Shown here: positions 1-4,921 of the stretch, piece by piece
Position numbering within the stretch: the stretch's first letter is position 1
Layout: each line of letters begins with the position of its first letter
Virus record (IMG/VR): IMGVR_UViG_3300009605_005691
Span: 1 to 22,033 of that record
Length of the DNA: 22,033 nt
Reading direction: 5' to 3' (one strand)
From: a virus
Position numbers and translations under genes: made by a program
Notes under the pieces: generated by a model
Told to the model about the DNA's origin: nothing
Database searches by the model: none
The model's input: only the letters and a program-made list of their open reading frames with translations

Positions 1-12
1 TACACACAAACA

Positions 13-381
13 TTACGCCACCTCCTTATGGAACTTCTCATCAATGTGGAATGGAGCACTGACTGAACCATTGTCTACAACGTTGTAGATTTCCAGTTGC
101 TGAACCTTAATGTTCCTACCAACCTTCGTATCATCACCACAGTCCCACCACAAATCATCACCATTACCCGGCATCGTTTGCTTATAGTTCCGGAAACATT
201 CCGCTCTCTTTTCAGCATCTTCCTTATTGGTAAAGTATTCTTGCTTCAACAACTCACCCTCATACTTATTCCAAATGTAGTAGAACACTTCCCATACAGG
301 AACCTTCACCATCTCTACACTCTTTCGGTAACCCTTATCGGCACCTTCTTCTCTAAAACTAACTTGAAATTGATTAGACAT
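13..381 (-). CDS. Hypothetical protein, 122 aa
   Basis: I do not recognise this protein. It is soluble-looking, rich in charged and aromatic residues, with no membrane segment or signal peptide. The N-terminal half alternates charged residues with Trp/Tyr (VWEVFYYIWNKYEG near residues 29-42), followed by a helical stretch with many Lys/Glu and a C-terminal part that looks beta-rich. The ATG is preceded by AAGGAG with 7 bases of spacing, which supports the start. It is the last gene of the lower minus-strand module and has its own promoter (419-447) in front of it, so it is probably transcribed independently or at a boosted level. Its stop lies 12 bases from the window edge. Function unknown; a small phage early protein acting on the host is possible but is only inferred from the position and promoter. 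Confidence 0.8.
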   Translation of the reverse strand: MSNQFQVSFREEGADKGYRKSVEMVKVPVWEVFYYIWNKYEGELLKQEYFTNKEDAEKRAECFRNYKQTMPGNGDDLWWDCGDDTKVGRNIKVQQLEIYNVVDNGSVSAPFHIDEKFHKEVA

Positions 382-403
382 TTTGTTTCTCCTTGTTGTG
401 TCT

Positions 404-460
404 CTAACTTCTAATACTATTATAACATAAACTGTTATGGTTGTATACCTTTATTTTACT
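404..460 (-). repeat. 57-base promoter repeat, copy 1
   Basis: Read on the minus strand this 57-base segment matches 796-852 at 46 of 57 positions by hand alignment. The longest identical blocks are TGTTATAAT and GTATTAGAAGTTAG. It contains the promoter at 419-447 and ends about 22 bases before the start codon of the 122-aa gene. Confidence 0.8.
419..447 (-). promoter_or_regulatory. Sigma70-type promoter P1
   Basis: On the minus strand a -35 box TATACA (447-442) is followed by 17 bases and a perfect -10 box TATAAT (424-419). TG one base before the -10 makes it an extended -10 promoter. It sits about 40 bases upstream of the 122-aa gene start. Confidence 0.75.
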
Positions 461-497
461 TCTGCCTCAATTAATTCTGAACGATGATAGGTTACGT

Positions 498-776
498 TCA
501 TTGGTCTAACCCCAACCTCTTTACCATTGGGTAATTGTGACTAGTCATTATACCACCTTTATATTCTTTCCATATTCCTAATACTTCTTCTTCACAATCA
601 GCGCATATCATTTCACCATCTTCCATTTCACCAACGTTCGGTGAATCACAATCAATACACTTCCACATCTTCCTCCGCTGTGCGATAGTAAAGAGAGGGA
701 TATCTAACTCTGTAACAGGGTTGTAGTATCCTCCTTCACATACGTATCCTTCTTCACAATCTCTGCATATCTTCAT
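498..776 (-). CDS. Small zinc-ribbon protein, 92 aa
   Basis: A cysteine-rich acidic protein. Two CxxC knuckles, C40/C43 and C58/C61, separated by 14 residues, form a classic zinc-ribbon arrangement; C4, C7 and C13 near the N-terminus could contribute a second site. No membrane segment is present. Zinc ribbons of this size usually bind nucleic acid or protein, and small ones are common in phage early regions; the exact role cannot be read from the sequence. The start codon has an excellent Shine-Dalgarno (AAAGGAG, 6-7 bases upstream) and is served by promoter P2 (811-839), with P3 (908-936) further upstream. The identification as a zinc-binding protein is fairly safe; any function in transcription is inference. 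Confidence 0.85.
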   Translation of the reverse strand: MKICRDCEEGYVCEGGYYNPVTELDIPLFTIAQRRKMWKCIDCDSPNVGEMEDGEMICADCEEEVLGIWKEYKGGIMTSHNYPMVKRLGLDQ

Positions 777-795
777 TGTTTATCTCCTTTCTTCC

Positions 796-852
796 CTAAC
801 TTCTAATACCATTATAACAAGAAAGGTTACGGTTGTAAAGGTTTATTTTCAT
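796..852 (-). repeat. 57-base promoter repeat, copy 2
   Basis: This is the second copy of the segment at 404-460 (46 of 57 identical). It contains promoter P2. The differences fall at all three codon positions of the short frame that runs through it, which fits conservation as a DNA or RNA signal rather than as protein. Confidence 0.8.
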
Positions 853-873
853 TTTGTTGAATTTAATTTCCAT
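796..873 (-). CDS. Possible 25-aa leader peptide
   Basis: A minus-strand frame opens at an ATG at 873 with GAGG five bases upstream and ends at TAG (796-798), giving a basic, polar peptide starting MEIKFNKMKINLYN. It lies just downstream of promoter P3, and its 3' two-thirds coincide with promoter repeat copy 2. The related frame in copy 1 lacks a start codon, which argues against a conserved peptide. It could be a translated leader or chance. Confidence 0.25.
   Translation of the reverse strand: MEIKFNKMKINLYNRNLSCYNGIRS
811..839 (-). promoter_or_regulatory. Sigma70-type promoter P2
   Basis: On the minus strand, -35 TTTACA (839-834), 17-base spacer, -10 TATAAT (816-811), with TG one base before the -10. 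It lies 34 bases upstream of the zinc-ribbon gene start. It differs from a consensus promoter at one -35 position. Confidence 0.8.
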
Positions 874-907
874 CGCAACCTCTTTGCTTCTATTAGTAAG
901 TAGTATA

Positions 908-936
908 ATTGTAACCCAAAAGCACATAAATGTCAA
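908..936 (-). promoter_or_regulatory. Sigma70-type promoter P3
   Basis: On the minus strand a perfect -35 TTGACA (936-931), 17-base spacer and -10 TACAAT (913-908). It begins just after the stop of the 27-aa membrane peptide and points toward the 25-aa leader frame and the zinc-ribbon gene. It forms a tandem pair with P2, about 97 bases apart. Confidence 0.7.
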
Positions 937-939
937 GGA

Positions 940-1023
940 TTATTTGAAGTAAGTTGAAATAAATTCTTTGGTGGCTATCACTGAACCGATGACCAGTAGT
1001 GTGATGCCTATGGTATTAATCAT
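940..1023 (-). CDS. 27-aa single-span membrane peptide
   Basis: The frame opens at an ATG (1023-1021) with GGAG eight bases upstream and stops at TAA (942-940). The peptide starts MINTIGITLLVIGSVIATKE and ends in a short basic, aromatic tail. Residues 4-18 form one short hydrophobic helix, so it is probably a small inner-membrane protein. It lies 21 bases after the stop of the 205-aa gene and is likely the last member of that transcript before promoter P3. Small phage membrane peptides include lysis, superinfection-exclusion and host-inhibition factors; nothing here tells which. The well-placed ribosome site is the main evidence that it is real. Confidence 0.55.
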   Translation of the reverse strand: MINTIGITLLVIGSVIATKEFISTYFK

Positions 1024-1044
1024 AGTGATGTCTCCTGCCTTTGA

Positions 1045-1662
1045 CTAATCTTCATTATTATAATGATACCTCCGATGCGCCCAATTGAATACATCTTTCT
1101 TTATTGCCTTCGCCTTTGGACTAATGACGCTGAACCTTTCACTCTCTATCTTTACCACATCTAACATTGAGATAGCATCTTGAAGATACAATACCCAATG
1201 CGCTCCATACTTTCCTTCAACATAATCTGCTACCTCTTTGTATAATAACTTTCGGTAAGCATTATCTTTATGTTCGTTGTCAACAACATACGATGCCTCT
1301 GTAATTGATGCGTCTGCTATGTCCTCTAACAATTCAACATCATACTTCTTTTTATTAATGTGGGTTTCTACAAAGTTCAACAACTTAAATCTTAACCAAT
1401 GCCAATTGATTAGCGGATACCAATGCTGCCCTTTATCTTTCTTCTTCTTACAGTAAGACAACAGTTCCTCAATAACATACGAACCACAATCTTCTTGTAG
1501 GTTTTTAGCACATATCATCTGCCAAAGGATCTTTGTTTTCTTTCCTCTCTTCGCTGTGTGTGCTATTGAATTGATTATGCACTGAGGGTGAGCACATTGT
1601 GATGGTGTCTCCGGGTCTATTAAATATTTTAATTTGTGTATCTTGCAAGGTATCTGTTTCAT
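1045..1662 (-). CDS. Hypothetical protein with N-terminal Cys/His cluster, 205 aa
   Basis: I do not recognise the family. The N-terminus has C6, H9, C23 and C28 in a C-x2-H-x13-C-x4-C pattern that could hold a zinc ion (H25 is an alternative ligand). The rest is predicted helical and basic, with a Trp/Tyr-rich stretch (HWYPLINWHWLRFKLLNF, about residues 79-96) and a C-terminal basic region ending near RRYHYNN. A zinc knuckle followed by helices would fit a small DNA-binding or sigma-like regulator, but this is weak inference. The ATG overlaps the stop of the preceding gene (ATGA), indicating coupled translation; AGGAG lies 10 bases upstream. The alternative ATG at 1666 in another frame is better spaced from that site but opens a low-complexity frame that I reject. 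Confidence 0.8.
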   Translation of the reverse strand: MKQIPCKIHKLKYLIDPETPSQCAHPQCIINSIAHTAKRGKKTKILWQMICAKNLQEDCGSYVIEELLSYCKKKKDKGQHWYPLINWHWLRFKLLNFVETHINKKKYDVELLEDIADASITEASYVVDNEHKDNAYRKLLYKEVADYVEGKYGAHWVLYLQDAISMLDVVKIESERFSVISPKAKAIKKDVFNWAHRRYHYNNED

Positions 1663-2081
1663 CCATTTGTATCTCCTGTATATTGTTCAACAATTTCTTT
1701 GCGTCTTTCCTTTGGTGTATCACAGTGGAATGCTATATGAATATTTTCTAGAAAGGTGCAGCATTGTCTTATAAACTTAATGACCCTTCTATTATTAGTT
1801 GCTTTTGCATACAACACATTACACTCTTCTGTTTCAATTCTCTTCTGAAATTCTTTCATTATATCTATTACATCTGTGTGTCTTTTGTTGATTGTATCTG
1901 CTGTATTACTCTCCAATGTATGTAGGAGGTTTTGTATTTCTCTCTTCACAATAAAGTAAGTTGCTTTTACATTATCAATCCTCTTCATATCACCCATATC
2001 TTTCAGATATATTCTATCTAAACTTTGTTTAATTTGTGATATCGTTTCTGATATCAATCCTTCTAACCATTCCTTTTTCAT
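1659..2081 (-). CDS. Hypothetical helical protein, 140 aa
   Basis: The protein is unrecognised: mostly alpha-helical and charged, with heptad-like stretches and no membrane span. I place the start at the ATG at 2081 (MKKEWLEGLI) because AAAGGA lies ten bases upstream and the codon follows the previous stop by four bases. A longer frame exists from a GTG at 2108, but it would overlap the upstream gene and has no better ribosome site. It sits in a run of overlapping small genes (88, 140 and 205 aa), so it is almost certainly co-transcribed with the 370-aa polymerase-like gene. Possible DNA-replication accessory or regulator, with no direct evidence. Confidence 0.75.
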   Translation of the reverse strand: MKKEWLEGLISETISQIKQSLDRIYLKDMGDMKRIDNVKATYFIVKREIQNLLHTLESNTADTINKRHTDVIDIMKEFQKRIETEECNVLYAKATNNRRVIKFIRQCCTFLENIHIAFHCDTPKERRKEIVEQYTGDTNG

Positions 2082-2085
2082 AATA

Positions 2086-2352
2086 TTAATTCCTTTGTAA
2101 ATAATCACGAAGTGCTATGAGCACTTGGTCTAATACTGCTATCATTGTCATCGTTGCTGTGTGTGCTGCAATGCGCTCTACATTATTTGGCTTCTTTGAT
2201 AAGAACGTTTCTGCATCCCTGTTCTTTTCAATTGCCACCAATCGCATCTTCCAATATGTTTTGTATAGCGGGTGTTCCAATACTTCCCAATCCTTTTGGG
2301 CACCATCATAAACTAAACGCTTGGATGATTTCTTTTTATCACTCTGTTCCAT
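2086..2352 (-). CDS. Hypothetical protein, 88 aa
   Basis: An unrecognised small protein with a basic N-terminus (SDKKKSSKRL), a Trp/Tyr-containing middle (HPLYKTYWKMRLVAIEKN) and a C-terminal amphipathic helix (about residues 60-86). It overlaps the 3' end of the 84-aa gene by 14 bases, indicating translational coupling. The pattern of basic head plus helical body resembles many small phage DNA- or protein-binding factors, but no family can be named. No transmembrane segment is convincing; the TMTMIAVLDQVLIAL stretch is amphipathic rather than uniformly hydrophobic. Confidence 0.75.
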   Translation of the reverse strand: MEQSDKKKSSKRLVYDGAQKDWEVLEHPLYKTYWKMRLVAIEKNRDAETFLSKKPNNVERIAAHTATMTMIAVLDQVLIALRDYLQRN

Positions 2353-2593
2353 TGTAAAGATAGTCCTGTAAATCTGCGTGGAACCTATTCAACTTACGAT
2401 AGTAGGTCATTCTGGATATACCGGTATCCTTCTTCTTTCCAAACCAATTAGACAACCTCATATTGTTACTCGGGTTCCAAGGAATTTCTTCCAGTTTAAG
2501 AAGAGCCTTAAAGAAGAACTTCTCCTCCTCTGTTCTGTCCTCACTGGACATAAACTTATAAATCTTCTCTATCGTTTCTCTTTCACTCATCAC
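2339..2593 (-). CDS. Small protein with helix-turn-helix-like C-terminus, 84 aa
   Basis: The N-terminal half is an acidic helix (residues 3-36). Residues 47-68 (starting LSNWFGKKK, ending SRMTYYRKL) look like a helix-turn-helix: a first helix, a turn at DTG (56-58), and a recognition-like helix rich in Arg, Tyr and Lys. The gene starts ATGATG and overlaps the stop of the 370-aa gene by four bases (ATGA), so it is translated together with it. A small DNA-binding regulator or a factor that recruits the polymerase-like protein is plausible. The helix-turn-helix call is by eye only. Confidence 0.7.
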   Translation of the reverse strand: MMSERETIEKIYKFMSSEDRTEEEKFFFKALLKLEEIPWNPSNNMRLSNWFGKKKDTGISRMTYYRKLNRFHADLQDYLYNGTE

Positions 2594-3702
2594 TTAACTC
2601 CTTTTGTCTGTGATTTATTAACCATCTTAATTCTAAAATTTGTGTCTTTATAAATGAAACTTTCTAAATCATTTAAATCAATTTCATCCTCACTCATAAA
2701 ACCATCAAACATTAACACATCAACTCTATGTCCTTTCTTCTCACAATATTTCTCAATTGATTGTAAGATTTTATCTTCGTGATACTGTGCTATCAATGCT
2801 AGAAACCTTTTATTATTATTGTCCGCTTTATCCCATAGCGGAGCATACCTTGAATCCCAACTTAATATAGTTGATAGGTCATACAGTTCTTCTTTAAGTT
2901 TTGAGAGGTTTGGGAAGGCTTCTTTCAACCTATGCATATCTCCTACAATATCCTGCATAGACTTACCTCCTATCGTAGCACCAAACATAACTGCTAAACA
3001 TATCTTCTTTTGTTCTTTGTAGGTTAAGTCAGTCTTATCAAAGGTTTGCTTAAAGAAAGTGTTTCGCTTTGTCGCATATTGGTTTAGTGTTTCATATTCT
3101 AAACCTTTAATCATCTGGTTAAGGATTGTCGGTAAGGCATTTGCCATATCGTAATCATTCAGTTGTGGGAAAAGATAGTCCCTCAGGTATGAGGGTAGTT
3201 GCTGCACACCACAGCCAACAACAAACCTTCTTCCTCCCTCACCAAAGGTGCGCTGATATGTTTCATAAATGAAACCATCTTCATTAATCCTCTTGTAGAG
3301 GAACTGAACGGGGATTAAGTGGTGTTGCTTTTCAACCTTGAAGGCACCTGAAAGGACTTCTTCAAAGCGTTTCTTATTGGGTAGGACTTTGTAATTGTTA
3401 GGTAAGGGGGTGGATGGGGCTACATTCCTTAACAGTTTGGCTGATTGCTTAATCTTTTTAAGAGGTCTATAAGCCTTTGTAACTCCCTTGACACCCTTTG
3501 TTCCTTTAATAAAGTTGTTATCAACAACCTCAAAGTATTCAGATAGGTAATTCTTATAGCCTCCACCAAATACCTTCTGCCACTTCGAAGCATTGAGTGG
3601 TCCGAAGTCCTTGTTATTAGGGTGGAATTTGTGCTCATTGATTCGGTTGAAATATAATTGACCGATAATGAAGTTTCTTTGTTCTGATGTTAGTTTGTTC
3701 AT
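2590..3702 (-). CDS. Putative polymerase-like (palm-domain) protein, 370 aa
   Basis: No named family is certain, but three motifs occur in the order seen in DNA/RNA polymerase palm domains. A motif-A-like NDYDMANALPTIL lies at residues 182-194 (D183, D185). A motif-B-like QKKICLAVMFGATIGGK follows at 231-247, ending in the F-G seen as YG in family A and B polymerases. A motif-C-like LMFDGFM lies at 330-336 (D333). The segment just before motif A (QQLPSYLRDYL) also looks conserved. The N-terminal 160 residues are basic and may bind DNA. At 370 aa there is no room for a proofreading domain. The ATG has AGGAG ten bases upstream and a promoter at 3738-3767, so this leads the lower module and its downstream genes are coupled by ATGA. 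Alternatives: a primase-related replication protein, or a nuclease with a coincidental DxD. Certain as a gene; the polymerase call is moderate. Confidence 0.85.
   Translation of the reverse strand: MNKLTSEQRNFIIGQLYFNRINEHKFHPNNKDFGPLNASKWQKVFGGGYKNYLSEYFEVVDNNFIKGTKGVKGVTKAYRPLKKIKQSAKLLRNVAPSTPLPNNYKVLPNKKRFEEVLSGAFKVEKQHHLIPVQFLYKRINEDGFIYETYQRTFGEGGRRFVVGCGVQQLPSYLRDYLFPQLNDYDMANALPTILNQMIKGLEYETLNQYATKRNTFFKQTFDKTDLTYKEQKKICLAVMFGATIGGKSMQDIVGDMHRLKEAFPNLSKLKEELYDLSTILSWDSRYAPLWDKADNNNKRFLALIAQYHEDKILQSIEKYCEKKGHRVDVLMFDGFMSEDEIDLNDLESFIYKDTNFRIKMVNKSQTKGVK
3394..3410. repeat. 17-base repeat, copy A
   Basis: ATTGTTAGGTAAGGGGG on the plus strand, identical to 4354-4370 and one base different from 4005-4021. 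This copy lies inside the polymerase-like gene, where it encodes part of TPLPNN on the minus strand. It is followed by further G runs (TGGATGGGG). Confidence 0.75.
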
Positions 3703-3737
3703 TCCTTGACGTCTCCTATGACTTGGTTTGTAATACT

Positions 3738-3767
3738 ACTATACCACAAAAGTAAGTAGTTGTTTAA
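3738..3767 (-). promoter_or_regulatory. Sigma70-type promoter P4
   Basis: On the minus strand, -35 TTAAAC (3767-3762), 18-base spacer and -10 TATAGT (3743-3738) with TG one base before the -10. The -10 and the bases after it (TATAGTAGTATTA) match P1 (TATAATAGTATTA) closely. It lies between the terminator at 3786-3818 and the polymerase-like gene at 3702, the expected place for the promoter of the lower module. Confidence 0.65.
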
Positions 3768-3785
3768 GAAAAAAGATACAATAAT

Positions 3786-3818
3786 AAAAAAAAACCCACC
3801 CTCATTTGAGAGAGTGGG
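3786..3818 (-). terminator. Rho-independent terminator of the late block
   Basis: On the minus strand CCCACTCTC and GAGGGTGGG form a 9-bp stem with a 6-base loop (3818-3795), followed directly by nine T residues (3794-3786). On the plus strand one pair would be a C-A mismatch and there is no T tail; on the minus strand the same pair becomes G-U, so the orientation is clear. It ends transcription coming from the structural genes. Confidence 0.9.
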
Positions 3819-3939
3819 AAAGGTAGCATAGTTAAATCAGTTTTAGGAGACGTCGTTTAAACAGCAGGAATGAACATCCCAGTTGCTTCCTTTTTTTTAC
3901 GGAGAGAGGGGGAATGTCAAGAACCCCCTATGAGAACTA

Positions 3940-3950
3940 ATCACCTCCTT
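3940..3950 (-). promoter_or_regulatory. Perfect Shine-Dalgarno without a gene behind it
   Basis: On the minus strand AAGGAGGTGAT, an 11-base complement to the usual 16S rRNA 3' tail; on the plus strand the same bases read as that tail (ATCACCTCCTT). No ATG, GTG or TTG follows at 5-13 bases. A GGGGG/CCCCC hairpin follows instead. It could be a leftover ribosome site, a decoy, or chance. Confidence 0.5.
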
Positions 3951-4004
3951 CGTCCTCATATTTTAAATATACCAGATTGGTAGAAGTTTGTTCAGATGTT
4001 GTTG

Positions 4005-4021
4005 ATTGTTAGGTAAGGGAG
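4005..4021. repeat. 17-base repeat, copy B
   Basis: Matches ATTGTTAGGTAAGGGGG with one change (A at the sixteenth base). It lies in the untranslated stretch and is followed by more G runs (AGGGGTGGAGG). Confidence 0.7.
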
Positions 4022-4072
4022 AGGGGTGGAGGTTTTTAGATGAAAGGATAGATATAGGAGGAGGGTTAGTTG

Positions 4073-4180
4073 ATGTTAAGGTGTGTTGATATTGATAAAA
4101 TAATTACAGTATTACTGAAACAGATTAAGAAAGATGACAAAAAGAAACTGAAAAAGATTTACTATATCATTCAGTCGTAG
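4073..4180 (+). CDS. Possible plus-strand 35-aa basic peptide
   Basis: This is the only candidate gene on the plus strand. An ATG at 4073 is preceded by AGGAGGAGGG, with the last GGAGG eight bases from the start, an excellent ribosome site. The peptide begins MLRCVDIDKIITVLLKQIKK and continues with a run of Lys (KKDDKKKLKK) and a hydrophobic end (IYYIIQS), forming an amphipathic basic helix. It converges on bS21 and overlaps its 3' end by 14 bases. I see no clear plus-strand promoter, and the purine tract that forms the ribosome site could be part of the repeat-linked G-rich sequence instead. Confidence 0.35.
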   Translation: MLRCVDIDKIITVLLKQIKKDDKKKLKKIYYIIQS

Positions 4181-4343
4181 AGTTATGATGCCTTCGTGCT
4201 TTTCTCTTCAAGTAACGCCTTCTGGATTTACTCTGGTGGTATCTCCGATCTTTGATTTCTTCTACTAGTCCGGTTTCTTTACACCACTTCTTCCATGCAG
4301 CAATTGCTTTCCAAACTTTATTATCTTTTACTGGGAATTCCAT
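4167..4343 (-). CDS. rpsU: Phage homologue of ribosomal protein bS21, 58 aa
   Basis: The 58-aa product matches the bS21 pattern: a short N-terminal strand (MEFPVKDNKV), a helix with aromatic and basic residues (WKAIAAWKKWCKETGLVEEI, residues 11-30, aligning with the family's ALRRFKRxxEKxGI), then R33-R34-Y35 and a strongly basic tail (SKSRRRYLKRKARRHH). bS21 sits on the 30S platform beside the 16S rRNA 3' end and helps mRNA start-site recognition; phage-encoded bS21 genes are known and are thought to replace the host protein in ribosomes. I translated it base by base: ATG 4343-4341, stop TGA 4169-4167. The ribosome site is weak (AGGA about 8 bases upstream), and a 17-base repeat copy lies 11-27 bases upstream. 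It is the last gene before the late terminator. Alternative: another small basic RNA-binding protein, less likely. Confidence 0.8.
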   Translation of the reverse strand: MEFPVKDNKVWKAIAAWKKWCKETGLVEEIKDRRYHQSKSRRRYLKRKARRHHNSTTE

Positions 4344-4353
4344 TGTATATCCT

Positions 4354-4370
4354 ATTGTTAGGTAAGGGGG
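4354..4370. repeat. 17-base repeat, copy C
   Basis: ATTGTTAGGTAAGGGGG on the plus strand, identical to 3394-3410. It fills the gap between the stop of the 40-aa membrane peptide (4371-4373) and the bS21 start, where it would be part of the bS21 leader RNA. Confidence 0.75.
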
Positions 4371-4493
4371 TTACCTGTTCCTTATAAGGATTACTACTGC
4401 AGTTAACAATGATATGATGCCAACGCATATCATAAAGGTATTGCCTAATTCAACTATGATTCCAGGGTCTAGACACATAGGTACAGTTTCCAT
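4371..4493 (-). CDS. 40-aa single-span membrane peptide, holin-like candidate
   Basis: The ATG (4493-4491) shares one base with the stop of the 142-aa gene (TAATG) and the frame ends at TAA (4373-4371). The N-terminal 18 residues are polar to mixed (METVPMCLDPGIIVELGN), then about residues 19-36 are hydrophobic (from TFMICVGIIS to VVILI), and the end is RNR. The basic C-terminus and single span suggest an N-out, C-in membrane peptide. Its place near a coiled-coil/membrane protein in the late block fits a small holin or lysis accessory, but no family is recognised. Junction type and hydrophobicity support it as real. Confidence 0.65.
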   Translation of the reverse strand: METVPMCLDPGIIVELGNTFMICVGIISLLTAVVILIRNR

Positions 4494-4921
4494 TAATCCA
4501 TTAAGTCATTATCTTCAGGTGGGTTAAGTGATTCTTGTTCGTTGTATTGTTTCAATATTCTCTGATACTGATCTACTAAACGATGCCACTCTTTGTTAAT
4601 TGTCACTATCTCCCTACCGGCTGCGTCTCTTTCTTCAAATAGTCTTGTTAGTTTAGCTTCATATTCTGGAGTTCTAGGTGCAGTTTTATCGTGATAGTGT
4701 TTCTCTAAACGCCTTCCTGCATCATTGTACGCATAAGAAGATGTTCTATATCTCCTTCTATTATCATCCATCTTTGCCTTCATCTTGTAAAGATCTTCTA
4801 GTTTAACAATACCTTTCATACCATGCAGCATTCTAGCAGCATCCCGTCTGGCTTCTATCATAGCATCTTCAGTAGTGCTTTCTAGAAACCCTCGCCCTTT
4901 TCCCTGTTCTTGTTTAGCCAT
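4493..4921 (-). CDS. Hypothetical helical protein, 142 aa
   Basis: An unrecognised, highly charged, almost entirely helical protein. Residues about 15-50 are Ala/Met/Lys-rich and residues 80-130 form a probable coiled coil (from YEAKLTRLFEERDAAGREIV onward), with an acidic, Pro-containing tail ending DNDLMD. No membrane segment. It starts at a TAATG junction with the 53-aa gene and ends at another with the 40-aa peptide, so it is translated as part of one chain. Candidates are a small virion or assembly factor or a terminase small subunit-like protein; I see no helix-turn-helix that would support the latter. Confidence 0.8.
   Translation of the reverse strand: MAKQEQGKGRGFLESTTEDAMIEARRDAARMLHGMKGIVKLEDLYKMKAKMDDNRRRYRTSSYAYNDAGRRLEKHYHDKTAPRTPEYEAKLTRLFEERDAAGREIVTINKEWHRLVDQYQRILKQYNEQESLNPPEDNDLMD

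Larger units (their letters stand above)
3819..4166. other. Long untranslated stretch between bS21 and the terminator
   Basis: About 350 bases without a convincing minus-strand gene, unusual in this dense genome. It holds, from right to left: a purine-rich plus-strand tract, the middle copy of the 17-base repeat, two adjacent dyads (ATATTT-T-AAATAT at 3958-3970 and TACCA-GAT-TGGTA at 3970-3982), a perfect anti-Shine-Dalgarno match (3940-3950), a hairpin AGGGGG/CCCCCT (3907-3929, loop 11), a T8 run (3891-3898) and GTTTAAAC at about 3855-3862. The only possible genes are a plus-strand 35-aa frame and weak frames of 20-37 aa. It may be the 3' untranslated region of the late transcript, or a source of a small RNA. 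Confidence 0.5.

Noticed and set aside
97-414. Plus-strand frame opposite the 122-aa gene
   Set aside because: It has no ribosome site or family-like pattern and is the antisense shadow of a minus-strand gene with a promoter and a good ribosome site.
1505-1666. Alternative frame overlapping the 205-aa gene, starting MDETDTLQDT
   Set aside because: Its ATG is better spaced from AGGAG than that of the 205-aa gene, but the product is low-complexity and polar, with no pattern, and lies wholly inside a longer frame with a Cys/His cluster.
3868-3898. Possible plus-strand terminator before the T8 run
   Set aside because: The stem is only GGAA/TTCC plus AAC/GTT with an internal loop, too weak, and no plus-strand gene lies upstream of it.
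3897-3959. 20-aa minus-strand frame starting MRTKEVISSH
   Set aside because: The strong ribosome-site sequence lies inside the frame rather than before it, and nothing upstream of its ATG supports initiation.
3394-4370. 17-base repeats as a CRISPR array
   Set aside because: Spacing is irregular (about 600 and 350 bases) and one copy is inside a coding region.
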